Assembly: GCA_033398695.1 (NCBI GenBank)
Contig: CM065801.1
Span: forward strand, 1,550,001-1,614,000
Direction: 5' to 3'
Length of the DNA stretch: 64,000 nucleotides
Origin: Orobanche coerulescens
Taxonomy: Eukaryota > Streptophyta > Magnoliopsida > Lamiales > Orobanchaceae
Part shown: positions 1 through 11,557 of the stretch, one piece after another
Layout of the letters: every line of letters begins with the position of its first letter
How positions within the stretch are numbered: position 1 is the stretch's first letter
Notes under the pieces: model-generated
Databases searched by the model: none
Seen by the model: the letters and a program-made list of their open reading frames with translations, nothing else
What the model was told of the DNA's origin: nothing
Made by a program: the position numbers and the translations under genes

Positions 1-341
1 TATCTATCCGAATCAAATAGGGTATTATATTGAGGAGACATATCTTATCCTACCCGATCTATTGACATCCCTACGTAAGTATTAGAAAAGGTTTGGCGAC
101 GTGTCAATTTGAGTTTGTTCGCCAAAATTAATTGTTGATATTGATTGTTACTTGGGATGTATTTGATTATAGCTTTTTAAGTATAATATCTTCTGATTTT
201 TTCCCCAGGGGATAAAATTTAATTAGAGCACAATTTTTTTGGCTGTATATTTTGTTCTTACCATTGCCAACAGAGGCCAAAATAAAACGTTTTCGAAAGG
301 GTAGATGGCAATATTCTTCAAGAAACGGAAATTTTATTGTA
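1..341. other. AT-rich intergenic, no gene seen
   Basis: No open frame, splice-like structure or repeat end is recognisable. The stretch ends exactly at a small inverted-repeat element. Confidence 0.5.
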
Positions 342-512
342 CAGTAAAACCTCGATAAATGAATATGAGAACCGGAGAAAAATATTTATTTAGCGAAATT
401 ATTCATTTATCGAAAGAAAATTTGAACATGTTATAAAGAGTTGGGACAGAAGAAAATATTCATTTGGCGAGGTTATTCATTTATCGAACATTCATTTATC
501 GAGATTTAACTG
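342..512. mobile_element. MITE with TA duplication (CTCGATAAATGAAT family)
   Basis: A 171-bp element with terminal inverted repeats. The left end begins CAGTAAAACCTCGATAAAT and the right end is its near-complement. Both sides are flanked by TA (340-341 and 513-514), as in Tc1/mariner-type MITEs. The TCATTTATCGA core recurs inside. A truncated second copy lies at 53747-53833. It has no coding capacity. Confidence 0.75.
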
Positions 513-788
513 TACGATTAACTAAAAAGGATAAATATAAATAAAGTAAAATATATATAATCTGATATTAAAAAGATTATATATACATATGTATATATGT
601 ATACCGGGGGGGGGGGGGGGCGGCAGGAAAATCCGATCGCTGTATAGTGTATATTGGTCCTCCCAATTTTGTAACAATTTAATAACAGAAAATGGAAAGG
701 TGTATCATTCCAAAACTTAAAATAACTACTAACATCAGTAATTAGAATTTCTACAAACGAGGAAACATCAATAAATATCAAATCGGTG

Positions 789-826
<38 letters not shown>

Positions 827-1019
827 TAGAGAGAGTATGAAAATGAGATTTGTTTTGAGAAAAAAGAATATATCTCAGTCCTTAATTGTATGTGATGGAT
901 GGTCTGAACTGTATGAATACTCTGAACTGTTTCCTCATTTGGTAAACTCATCATTAATATATGAAAATGATTTTTCTCGCATTTATGCGTTTAATCTGAA
1001 TCATTAAAACTACTTATAA
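513..1019. other. Non-coding, G-run and AT/GA microsatellites
   Basis: Contains an uninterrupted G-run near 605-620 and a (TA)n(GA)n microsatellite near 786-835. No gene is supported. The open frames here are short and low-complexity. Confidence 0.5.
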
Positions 1020-1456
1020 AGGAGATAGCATGTGCCATAATATCACAGTTGCCGTGTTATAATTGGATTAAAATAATTATATTATCAATTTGTCTTTATA
1101 GAAAAAAATTAAACATGTTGATTCCGGAAAATCTATCGGTGGCCGACGAACCTGCTGCTAATAAAAAAAGAAAAAAAGATATTGATGCCGGCAGGAAAAA
1201 AGACCGACTGCCGGAAAGCAGGTCGGAGGGCCTGGCGTTTAAAAAAAATTAAGGGCTGGCCGACGGGCCTGGTGAAGAAAAAAAAAACTAGCCGGAGGCC
1301 CGTCGAAGATCCCCGTTAGAAATTAAGGGCTGGTCGGCAGGCGACCCACTGGAGGTTCGTCGAAGATCCCCGTTAGAATTTTTTTTTCTGAAGATTAGTT
1401 GTTCCTTTAATTTAATATTCTAAAGGTACTTTTGAATATTATTGGTGAATATTTAC

Positions 1457-1489
<33 letters not shown>

Positions 1490-2621
1490 ATTCAAGACAA
1501 ATTAGAGGGGATGAGAGGGGTACAATGGTCTTTCAGGTGCACACCACCAAGAAATATCATTGTCATTTATATTATCAATTACAGATAACCCTTGCGATAA
1601 TAGTATGGTGGTGCCATAATTGGATTAAAATAATTAAATCAAATTATCTTGTTAGAAAAAAATGTGTTGGCTCCCGAAATTCTATCGGCGGCTGAAGGAC
1701 ATGTCGTAAAAACAACAACTGAGGGACGGCCGAAAAGCATGCCGCCAGACAAAAAAAATGGTCGACCACTGCGGTGGCCCACTGAAAAACAGGCCAACGG
1801 GCCTGACATTTTCCTTTAAAAAACAAGAAAATTGGTCGACCTCTGGAAGGCTTTCGTTCTCGACGGTGGCCCGTAGGAAAGCAGGCCGGGGGTTTGGCGT
1901 AAAAAAAAAGACCGGACAGCATCGGCGGTGGCCGGCCGCAAGCAGTCCGAGAGGTCGGTGAGCCTGGCGTAAAAAAAAACTGACCTCCGGCGAATGCCGG
2001 CAGCCTGCCGAAAAAGCTGGTCATTCGGAGATCCCCGTTAGAAAGATTTTTTCATTTTGAAAATTAATTGTCCCCTGGATATATTTTAATATTCTAAAGT
2101 TATTTTACAAACTTTATTATATTGAACTCTTGATATTATTATTATTATTCTTACTAAATTCAACACAAATGGGAGGATAGTGGAGGGGTACAATGGTCTT
2201 TTCTGGTGCAGAACACAACCTGAAAATACAGTTATCCTTTTTATTATAACTTAGAGATTACCTGTGCCATAATGACACGATGACAACGATATAATTAAAT
2301 TAAAATAATTAATTTAGCAGATTACTTGCTAGAAAAAAATATATTGAATCCCAAAATTCTATCGATGGCCGAAGAGCCCATCGTTAAGAAAAAAAATTGG
2401 CTGGCCACCCCTTGAATTAAAAAATAATTTGGTCGGCCGTCGGTATAGAATGAACTTATAATCTGACGGCCTAGAGTTAAAAAAAATAAGAAAAAAATAA
2501 TTCCCACCGGAAAGCAGTCAGGCGACCTGACGTATAAAAAAATAATTGGTCGCCTGCCGGAAAGTAGGTATGTGGCCTAGCATTTAGAAAAAAAATGGCC
2601 GGTCGTTCGAGATCCGCCGAC
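1020..2621. repeat. Tandem array of ~600-bp units, copies 1, 2 and first part of 3
   Basis: The anchor TGGATTAAAATAATTA recurs near 1062, 1620 and 2296. Each time it is followed by an ATTCTATCG-type segment, then GC-rich blocks (GGCCG, CCGGA, GCAGG) separated by runs of 7-10 A, then GATCCCCGTTAGA and a TAATATTCTAAAG/ATTATTATT tail. In copy 2 the A-runs are about 70-80 bp apart, so the unit is itself made of short direct repeats. Copy 3 is split at 2621 by the Athila-like element and resumes at 9940. No terminal inverted repeats or coding sequence are seen; the function is unknown. Confidence 0.7.
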
Positions 2622-4206
2622 TGTTCGCTATATTTTTAAACAATCCGCAAGTGTACGGAGTAAGTGTAGAAAAAGCGACGAGCAAGGTCGTATTCCACAG
2701 AGACTAAATATTCTTATTATGTTGAGTAATAGATTATAGTGTTCCCGGTTTTATCTAAACGATCGAAAGGTAAAATTGATGATTAATGAAATAACATACA
2801 ATGATCAGAATAATTTAAAATGATTGAAAATATTCGAATGAATTGAAAGAGTTTAGAAAGGTAAATTCCAAGGCTAGGTTTCCGTTGATTACTAAATTTA
2901 GTCGGGATTGGTTTCAAAAGGTTCTAAGTGTGTTTCTAAAACGACGATCACAACAATATTCTAAAGTCTCTCTCGAGATGCATTAAAACGTAGATTAAAC
3001 AACCTATAACAACGTCTCCGTCTATTATAAATTATCTAACTCCAAAAAATGTTCATAAGATTAGATATCATCATAGTTCATCACCGATTTCTCAATCTCG
3101 TAATTTACTACGTCAAATACTCGAAACCTATTAATGCCCTCTCCTCTCGAATTATGAGCAATTAAGTTTAACATGTAAAAACATTGATCAAGTGTCTAAA
3201 CATGGATCAAAACCAAGTATTTGATAAAGAAATCACACTAGATAAATAATTATCAATCCCTCAAAATCATAGCAAATCAACGTACTCCCATGCCCGGAAT
3301 CTAAAGAGTTTAGCCGGACATGGTATTGAAAGGAAGATTAATAATCATCATGTTCATGCTAATAAAAACAACAAAATGAAGAAAAGATAGGAAGAAGATA
3401 AAACTCGTGGTGTGTCTTGATCGATCCTGGTTGAAGCCTTCAAATGTTCTTGAAGTGTTCTTCAAGAATTTCTTCAAAACCCCTTCTTTTTGGAATGAAA
3501 ACCACTTAATCTTTTGTTATTCTCTCTCTCTCTCTAATCTCCCAAAATTCAGCATATCCCAAGTCTTGCCCCATATCCTCTTTTTATAAAGCTTAAAAAA
3601 TCACTTTTTCATGTTCAAATCTTCAAAAATGTCAAAAAGTGATTTTTCCACCGAAAAGTGACACGGCCCGTGTCAAATGACACGGCCCGTGTCATACTGT
3701 CCCAGAAAATGCAAAAACTTTCTGGACAGCAGACCCGGTCGTGTCATTTGACACGGCCTGTGTCATACTGTCCCAGAAAATGCAAAAACTTTATGAACTG
3801 TGAAGTCGTGGTCTAGAAGCCATATCTCCCTCAATACACCTCGGAATTTAGCGTATGATATACCGTTGCGAAGCTAATTTCATGAGGAATCCATATATAT
3901 ATAGAACACATCCTGATTCAAAGTAATGAATCTGTAAATTAGAAAATACGACAGGTAGTGCTTCAATCTTCATCGTTTTAGGCCTCGTTCTCTCGTTTCT
4001 GCATTGCTTGATATGTATTTGGGTATTGAGACTTCGGTCTTGCTTGATAATGTCCTTAAAATACCTATAAAATCAAATAAAATATACCCAAGCGTGATTG
4101 AGTCCAACAAACACAATATGAGTACAAACGACACAATTCTACACATTTTAGGATCTTAAAATCCAGAAAAACCTTATAAAAATATGTGTAAAAATGAGTG
4201 TTATCA
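2622..4206 (-). repeat. 3' LTR of Athila-like element
   Basis: A 1,585-bp repeat nearly identical to 8372-9939 by eye, with scattered substitutions and one extra about 19-bp unit of the GACACGGCCCGTGTC palindrome near 3660-3690. On the minus strand a TATAAAAAG-type box lies near 3577-3587, downstream of the palindromes at 3658-3765. Confidence 0.9.
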
Positions 4207-4220
4207 AAATCCCCCAAATT
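4207..4220 (-). other. Polypurine tract of Athila-like element
   Basis: On the minus strand the sequence reads AAATTTGGGGGATTTT immediately before the 3' LTR start TGATAAC. This is the expected plus-strand priming site. Confidence 0.75.
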
Positions 4221-6128
4221 TGAACGTTGATCGTCCCGAGCAATGCACTTTAAAATAACCACTCTTAAGGGAACTCGTCCCTCAACATACCTCAAAGGAT
4301 CATTTTGAAAATTCATCAATACGCCTCAAGAAATAAATAAGTCGAGTTCTAAAAAGTATTCAAATCTCTGGGGTGCTTCCTTAACATCATAATCAATACT
4401 TGGAAAATATAAACCTCACCGGTCAAGTGTATTCCCTCACTCTCAAAGTGTATAATGGGATAATTTACGCTCAAAACTCACTCAATGAAATAAGAATCCC
4501 CATAGGCTTGTCAATCGTCTACATCTCTACCACTAGTTGTGCATGCAAATTTGATGAATCAAAAATGACTTTATCGGTTGTAATGTAGGCTTTTTGGTCG
4601 GGGTAGGATAAGTATGGCTTAAAGTGACTTGACTTGAGCAAATTATAACATCATCTCAATAATCACTTCGCTCAATTAGAAGCTCAATAATCCCTTGGAA
4701 TTTGCTTCCTTCAACCCCTTGATTTCAATATAATCGCACTAAGCGCTTTTGAAGGTGAGAATCACAACTTTATTCCTCCTTATCGCTCCAATACATCTCA
4801 TTTCTTTTGTGTCCACAAAATTTTTCTTTTTATGTTTTCATGTGGTGGACAACATCATCATTAAAATCACACCATTCTTCCTTCAAATTTATTTTGATAA
4901 ATCATTGCATTTGAATCAACAATCTTCCCAATCGCTTCCACACATATTTTCATTCTTTTGCCAATTTGTTCTAAATAGCTCAAGTATAGGGACAAAAGTT
5001 TATAATGGAACGGAAAGCTCATAATGTGGCTAACAAGAAATAGGCTTTAAGCTCAATCGGGCTAACTAGGGAAATAAATTTTTCGGGTTGGCCAAAAGGT
5101 TTGAAGGGTTGTCAATAAAAATCGCCTAAAATCACTTTCACTAATTTGCACACACACTTGTAGTTTCGAATAAGATACCAGGCCAAGTTCTAGAGTCTTA
5201 AAAACATGAATGGTACACTCGACAATGAAACTTGCATATTTAATGATACATGAAGGCTCAAAAGCTCACAAGCTAGATTTGTTCATATTTCCAAGAGATT
5301 AAACTATTTATTCAATTTCACACCCTTTTGATTATTCTACAATTTTTTCTCTTCAACTTATCCTCGATTTGCATATCAAAATAACAAAATAAATCCCGAG
5401 GTATCCAAGACAAGAGTTCATTCTTTCGAGTTTCATCCAAGTACATGGTACTCAAAATACACCAAGTTCAAAAACAACAATCCACACCAAAATCCAAGCA
5501 AATCTTCACACTAAAATTCGAAAAAAATAGAAACAAAAAAATAATAAAATAAACAAACAAAACAAGGTGTTTAAAAAAAATAAACGAACAATATAAGTAT
5601 ATCTTGACCCAATATATCCCCCCAAACTTGAATTAAAGAATGTACACACGAAGGGGGTATAGTATTTAAGCAATAAAAACTTTGGGTCAAGAAATACTTA
5701 CAACCGGTCATATTGATTGGGCGGAGGGAAGTGGCCTTGTTGGACATGCCACGTGTCAAACCTGCTCAGATTTGCCAAAAATCGTCTGCCCACCTGACCC
5801 GACCGTGTCAAATGACACGGCCCGTGTCATACTTGCCCAGAAACTCAAAAAACGTCTGGATTGCCAACCCGACCGTGTCGTACTAGCCTGGATAGTGCAC
5901 TTCTGGTCTCCGGATCTTTTTCCTGCGAATTGGGCCTCTGATTGGGCAATCGAGTTCCTCATCAAGTAAAAATAGAAATAAAATGCGAATAAGAACAAAA
6001 AAACTAACAAGAACCATTGGGTTGCCTCCCAATTAGCGCTAAGTTTAACGTCTTCAGCCGGACGCAAGTGTTGGGTTGCCTCCCAAGCAGCGCTAAATTT
6101 AACGTCTTCAGCCAGACGTATGTTTCCT
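4221..6128. other. Non-coding 3' interior of Athila-like element
   Basis: About 1.9 kb without a credible frame. It occupies the place where pol would be expected. It carries an LTR-like palindromic block near 5805-5840 (TGACACGGCCCGTGTCA) and the duplicated motif described separately. The open frame at 5682-5969 is built from this LTR-like sequence and is not taken as a gene. Confidence 0.65.
6020..6118 (-). repeat. Two direct repeats of GGGAGGCAACCC motif
   Basis: Units at 6020-6064 and 6073-6118 share GTTGCCTCCCAA, AGCGCTAA and TTTAACGTCTTCAGCC. A GGGAGGCAACCC motif next to AGCGCT is, from memory, common downstream of coding regions in plant Athila/Tat elements. Its role is unknown to me. 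Confidence 0.6.
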
Positions 6129-8266
6129 TCATCCCGGATCATTCAACGAGCTCTTATAATCCGGTTTACGTGCAATTTTATCGGGAGGAGTCATCAAAAA
6201 TACAACATTTTGACTATGCGTCCTAATCGTTAATTCTCCTCGATCCACATCAATTAATGCTCGTGCAGTGGCTAAGAACGGACGTCCAAGTATTACTAGA
6301 CCATTTTGCTTCCCATCATCATCAAGCACTATAAAATCAACGGGGAAGGCGAACTTATCAATTTTTAAAATTACATCCTCCACAATTCCCTTTGGGTAAG
6401 CTAAAGATCGATCTATGAATTGTAAGCTCACTGGAGATGGTCTCAAATCTCCTAATCCAAGTGTCCTGAAAATAGACAAAGGCAATATATTGACACTTGA
6501 ACCATGATCAACAAACACATCATTTAATGAACAATCCAAAATAGAGCAAGGAATTGAAAAACTCCCTGGATCCTTAAGCTTAGTCGGTAGGCGCTCCAAT
6601 TCTTTTTTCTTTGACGCCATGTCTTGCACGAAAACCTCAAAAATTTTCTTCTCCTTGATATGCTCGATATCGGACCGCTCCTTCACCTCATTCATGGAAA
6701 CTATCAAATAAACTTTATTAGACAACACGGTTGCATCTTCGTTTTCATTCTCCGATTCAGGTAGCTCTTCATTCACAGTATACGAAAAAATAGCATTGCA
6801 TTGTGCTTTTGGATTTTCTTCGGTGTTGCTTGGAAATTGGCCCTTTTGATGTTGGCTCCCCACAATCTTAGCCAATTGACCGATTTGCGTTTCTAAGTTT
6901 CTCATTTGAGCTCCAACGGTGGTTGCTAATTGAGTGACATGATTTTCAATCCGATCAAGCTTTTCTTCATCTCGGGTAAACCGACTTTTTGTTTCCATCA
7001 TAAAAGTAGCCAAAATATTCTCTAGATTAGAATTTGGCTTGGACTCTTCTATCACCTCACCATTCGACACTTTAAATCCCGTCGGTGGTTGCAACACATT
7101 TCTCAAATTCCCGTAGCTAAGATTTTCGTGATTCTTATTTGAAGGATGATAAAACCCCGGATGAGGATTATTTCGATAGTTATTGAAATTATGGTTATTG
7201 ATATAATGAGCTTCCTCCAACGGGTCCGGTGGTGGTGCACTTCCTTTTTGATTTATTTTTTCATTTGCACTCTTCGTCAGAATTCCCAAATGGTTGGTCA
7301 AAATCGACATTTGTGTAGTTAAAGCCTTTATAGGATCCGAGTCTGAAACTTCAGCCACTCTACGAATATTACTCCTCTCGGTAGGCCATTGAAATCTATT
7401 CATGGCCATCTCCTCGATCAATTCATATGCTTCCTCTGCACTTTTAGCTAGCAAAGCTCCTCCGAACGAAGCGTCAACAAGATTTCTCGTCTCTCCGGCC
7501 AACCCATTATAAAAGAAACACATTTGTTGGTCTTACGGAAACCCATGATGAGGACATCGTCTTAACAAATCCTTGAAGCGTTCCCACGCCTCATATAACA
7601 TCTCTGAATCCATTTGTCGGAATTGCATTATTTCGCTCTTCAATCTCATAGTCTTGTTGGGCGGGAAGAATTTGAAAAGAAACTTTTCACCCAACTCGTC
7701 CCATGTACTTATGCTCCCCGAAGCAAGAGTTCCAAGCCAACTACGAGCCTTTTCTCTCAAGGAGAACGGAAATAGCTTCAATCTTATTGCATCGTTTGGC
7801 ACCCCATTCATTTTAATGGTATCACAAATTTGAATAAAGTGGAATAAATGGGCGTGCGGATCTTCTGTGGCAAATCCCCCAAACTGATTTTGTTGAACCA
7901 TCGATATTAATGAAGGTTTCAACTCAAAATTGAGGGCGTTGATAGGAATATGAGAAATTCCCCCATAATTTTGGTCAAGCCTCGGCCGAAATCCGTCCCG
8001 AATCGATTGAATTGATCATGGCCGCCTTTCCGTACGCCTTCATTGTTTGGATTGTGGGCTATTGCATTATCATTGCCCATGTCGGCAATTACGTCTCCCG
8101 CTCTTTCCATTTCGTCAGATAGATCCCTTCGTAATTTCCGTGTAGCAACACTTGTTCTTCGAGCAAATGCCTCTACTTCGGGCATAAAGTTTTCCAAAGG
8201 TTCTCGAGAGGAGCGGGTGTTCATGTACGTCCTGTAACACGGCCAAAAACAATACGGAAGTAACAA
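6129..8266 (-). pseudogene. Athila-like gag-protease, broken
   Basis: Three consecutive pieces make one gag-pro reading. 8266-7919 is the N-terminal region. 7922-7533 carries the retrotransposon gag fold, with motifs DPHAHLFHF, FPFSLREKARSWL and FFPPNKT. 7523-6129 carries the gag C-terminal half and an aspartic protease (DHGSSVNILPLS where a DxGA/S-type site is expected). There is a frameshift near 7985-8010 and one in-frame TAA at 7533-7535, after which the same frame continues. The final piece ends in a stop without running into reverse transcriptase. It probably depends on proteins from an intact relative, if it was ever mobile in this form. Confidence 0.8.
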
Positions 8267-8347
8267 AATAAAATAAAACAGAAAAATATGTCTAAAGTAA
8301 GACCGGAAACACTTATCGTAATATCAATACAAACAAAAATAAATTAG

Positions 8348-8365
8348 TCCCCGGCAACGGCGCCA
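8348..8365 (-). other. Primer binding site, tRNA-Asp
   Basis: The plus strand reads TCCCCGGCAACGGCGCCA, which is the 3' end of plant tRNA-Asp(GTC) including CCA. On the minus strand this is an 18-nt complementary primer site six bases inside the 5' LTR. This priming is typical of Athila. Confidence 0.85.
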
Positions 8366-8371
8366 AAAACT

Positions 8372-9939
8372 TGTTCGTTATATTTTTAAACAATCCGCAA
8401 GTGTACGGAGTAAGTCTAGAAAGCGGCGAGCAAGGTCGTATTCCACAGAGACTAAATATTCTTATTATGTTGAGTAATAGATTATAGTGTTCCCGGTTTT
8501 ATCTAAACGATCGAAAGGTAAAATTGATGATTAATGAAATAACATACAATGATCACAATAATTTAAAATGATTGAAAATATTCGAATGAATTGCAAGAGT
8601 TTAGAAAGGTAAATTCCAAGGCTAGGTTTCCGTTGATTACTAAATTTAGTCGGGATTGGTTTCAAAAGGTTCTAAGTGTGTTTCTAAAACGATTTATCAC
8701 AAAGAATATTCTAAAGTCTCTCTCGAGATGCATTAAAACGTAGATTAAACAACCTATAACAACGTCTCCGTCTATTATAAATTATCTAAATCCAAAAAAT
8801 GTTCATAAGATTAGATATCATCATAGTTCATCACCGATTTCTCAATCTCGTAATTTACTACGTCAAATATTCGAAACCTATTAATGCCCTCTCCTCTCGA
8901 ATTATGAGCAATTAAGTTTAACATGTAAAAACATTGATCAAGTGTCTAAACATGAATCAAAACCAAGTATTCGATAAAGAAATCACACTAGATAAATAAT
9001 TATCAATCCCTCAAAATCATAGCAAATCAACGTACTCCCATGCCCGGAATCTAAAGAGTTTACCCGGACATGGTATTGAAAGGAAGATTAATAATCATCA
9101 TGTTCATGCTAATAAAAACAACAAAATGAAGAAAAGATAGGAAGAAGATAAAACTCGTGGTGTGTCTTGATCGATCCTGGTTGAAGCCTTCAAATGTTCT
9201 TGAAGTGTTCTTCAAGAATTTCTTCAAAACCCCTTCTTTTTGGAATAAAAACCACTTAATCTTTTGTTATTCTCTCTCTCTCTCTCTAATCTCCCAAAAT
9301 TCAGCATATCCCAAGTCTTGCCCCATATCCTCTTTTTATAAAGCATAAAAAATCACTTTTTCATGTTCAAATCTTCAAAAATGTCAAAAAGTGATTTTTT
9401 CACCGAAAAGTGACACGGCCCATGTCATACTGTCCCAGAAAATGCAAAAACTTTCTGGACAGCAGACCCGGTCGTGTCATTTGACACGGCCCGTGTCATA
9501 CTGTCCCAGAAAATGCAAAAACTTTCTGAACTGTGAAGTCGTGGTCTAGAAGCCATATCTCCCTCAATACACCTCGGAATTTAGCGTATGATATACCGTT
9601 GCGAAGCTGATTTCATGAGGAATCCATATATATATAGAACACATCCTGATTCGAAGTAATGAATCTGGAAATTAAAAAATACGACAGGTAGTGCTTCAAT
9701 CTTCATCGTTTTAGGAGTCGTTCTCTCGTTTCTGCATTGCTTGATATGTATTTGGGTATTGAGACTTCGGTCTTGCTTGATAATGTCCTTAAAACACCTA
9801 TAAAATCAAATAAAATATACCCAAGTGTGATCGAGTCCAACAAACACAATATGAGTACAAACGACACAATTCTACACATTTTAGGATCTTAAAATCCAGA
9901 AAAACCTTATAAAAATATGTGTAAAAATGAGTGTTATCA
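8372..9939 (-). repeat. 5' LTR of Athila-like element
   Basis: A 1,568-bp partner of 2622-4206. It differs by point changes and by one fewer palindrome unit. The left boundary (TGTTCG on plus) and right boundary (TTATCA on plus) follow TG...CA. Confidence 0.9.
9332..9500 (-). promoter_or_regulatory. LTR promoter: TATA box with upstream palindromes
   Basis: On the minus strand a TATAAAAAG box (9332-9340) lies about 70-165 bp downstream of copies of the TGACACGGCCCGTGTCA palindrome (9410-9500). The order fits a U3 enhancer followed by a core promoter. The same arrangement is in the other LTR. Confidence 0.5.
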
Positions 9940-10425
9940 CCAGCCGCCTGGGGTGGCCCGCCAAAAAGCAAACCAACGGCGTGACGTAAAAAAAATGGCC
10001 GTTGGAGGTCCGCCGACCGCCAATTGTGGCACGCCGGAGAACAGGTCGGCGTCCTGGTGTTAAACCAAAAAAAAAATGATCTGCTTCCGGAAAGCAGGTC
10101 GATGGTCTGGTGTAAAAAATAATAATAATAAAGAAATTGGCTGGCAACCAGAGTTCTCTTGCGGTGACCTGCTGGAAAGCAGACCGGCGGGCCTCGTAAA
10201 AAAAACTGATTGGCCGCCGGAGGTCTGCCGCGATCGGAGGCGGCCATGCCAGAAAAACTGGTCGGCCGGAGGTCTGTCGGAGATTCCCGTAAAAAAAGAT
10301 TTTTTTTTAAAATTATTTGTCTTTAATTTAATTTAATTTAATATTCCGAGGTATTTTTAAAATTTACTGTTGTTAAACATTTGAAATTATTATTAGGTAC
10401 TATTAAATTCAACACAAAAATGAAA
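9940..10425. repeat. Tandem array, rest of copy 3
   Basis: This continues the unit broken at 2621: GC-rich blocks with A-runs (GGAAAGCAGG, GGCCG), then GATTCCCGTAAAAA and TTTAATATTC, ending at AAATTCAACACAAA as copy 2 does. The array stops here. Confidence 0.65.
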
Positions 10426-10676
10426 GAAGATAAGCCGATCGTGTACGATTGTGTGTGTGTGTGTGAGAGAGATAAGCCGATCGTGTACGATTGTGCAAGC
10501 CTTGTTATTTTAGACTATCGTGCAAGTTTAGGGATTGTATCTCACACTTCAAGAATACCTAGGAGGTTGCTCAACTTGCTATATACATATACACTTCATA
10601 TTTATAATACACCCAGAACCTCATATATACTAATCAGTGTAAATATGATAAAGATAGCATTTTGAAAGCAGATTTT
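10426..10676. repeat. Short duplication and GT repeat, no gene
   Basis: A 25-bp sequence containing GCCGATCGTGTACG is present at 10429-10453 and again at 10471-10495, separated by a (GT)n/(GA)n tract. The remainder to the MITE end is AT-rich with no supported gene. Confidence 0.5.
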
Positions 10677-10702
10677 CTATGGAGCTCATATGGAGCCTCT
10701 TA

Positions 10703-11554
10703 GGGGGTTGGCAATGAGGGCGGGGAGGCACGATACGGGGGGTTTCCCCTGCGGGAACACCGCCGCCCTTCACTGTTTACCGCACGGGGGGAAGTTTACC
10801 GCACGAGAAGAGAGCAAAAATGGAACGTTGGAGCCTTAAATTTTTGACCGTTGGAGCTTTAAACGGCTAATTTTTTTTTTTGTGAATATATATTGGACAA
10901 CACAATACCAAGAAAAAACAACAAAAAAAAAGGTACCGATCAAGAAAGCACAAGAGTCGGCTCGAAAGGATGTTGAACGGGCATTTGGTGTTCTCAAGGG
11001 TAGATGGGGTATACTGAATCGACCGTTACGGCCACACTCAATACCACGAATTAGAAAACTAGTGTATGCGTGTGTGATATTGCATAACATGATTATACAT
11101 GACGCCGGTACCGCAATCTCGCCAGTTCATATTCGGGATCCTCCGATCCAATCGGTGTTTGACGAAGCAGCCTTAGCCGAGATACGAGATGAGGATACAC
11201 ATTTTCGTGTCCGATTTGATCTTATGGAGCATATTCACGCTCAACAATTACCATACCTCGAGGTGGACGATGAAGACGATGAAGATTAGTTTTTTAGTAT
11301 TATGTAATGGTATTTTATGTTTTAAATAATATTATGTAATGTTTATTTAATTTTAATGAAATTTTAGTTTTTTAATAAATTTTAATAGAATTTAAAAAAG
11401 AAAAAAGAAAAAAAAAGAAGTGAGTGAAGGGTGAGGGGTGTGATGCCAACAAAAAATGGGTGAGTGAAGGAAAAAGTGAAAGAATGATGTGGCATAAGGG
11501 GATTGGTTGTAAGTGAGTGAAGAGATTTGGGGTGAGGGGTGTGTTGCCAACCCC
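10703..11554 (+). mobile_element. Harbinger-type element 1, internally deleted
   Basis: The terminal repeats are GGGGGTTGGCAA (10703 on) and TTGCCAACCCC (to 11554), flanked by TTA at 10700-10702 and 11555-11557. Its 852 bp hold only the 3' end of a transposase. The GC-rich leader and the AACGTTGG / AACGGCTA segments resemble the leader of element 2, so the two are related and lie in the same orientation. Confidence 0.8.
10939..11289 (+). pseudogene. Harbinger transposase C-terminal remnant
   Basis: About 115 residues matching the end of PIF/Harbinger (DDE_Tnp_4) transposases. It includes [20 protein letters not shown], whose E is the expected third catalytic acid, and [14 protein letters not shown], with an acidic tail DDEDDED. 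The two catalytic aspartates and the whole N-terminal part are missing. The few residues upstream, from 10882, are translated poly-A-rich leader and are not part of the family. Confidence 0.85.
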
Positions 11555-11557
11555 TTA

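Larger units (their letters stand above)
2622..9939 (-). mobile_element. Athila-like Ty3 LTR retrotransposon lacking pol
   Basis: Two direct repeats (2622-4206 and 8372-9939) bound a 4.2-kb interior. Read on the minus strand the LTRs begin TGATAACAC and end GCGAACA. A primer site matching tRNA-Asp lies inside the right LTR and a purine tract inside the left one. The interior encodes gag and an aspartic protease (6129-8266) but nothing resembling reverse transcriptase, RNase H or integrase in the 1.9 kb before the 3' LTR. It is therefore non-autonomous. The 5-bp flanks are CCGAC and CCAGC, so the target duplication is imperfect or eroded. It is inserted in the third unit of the tandem array. 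Confidence 0.9.

Noticed and set aside
3407..3589. Short frame MVCLDRSWLKPSNVLEVF, repeated at 9157-9348
   Set aside because: It is present in both LTRs of the Athila-like element because the LTRs are duplicated; it overlaps the LTR promoter and has no domain.
5682..5969. Overlapping plus and minus frames in the Athila-like interior
   Set aside because: Composed of LTR-like palindromic sequence and the duplicated GGGAGGCAACCC region; no domain in either frame.
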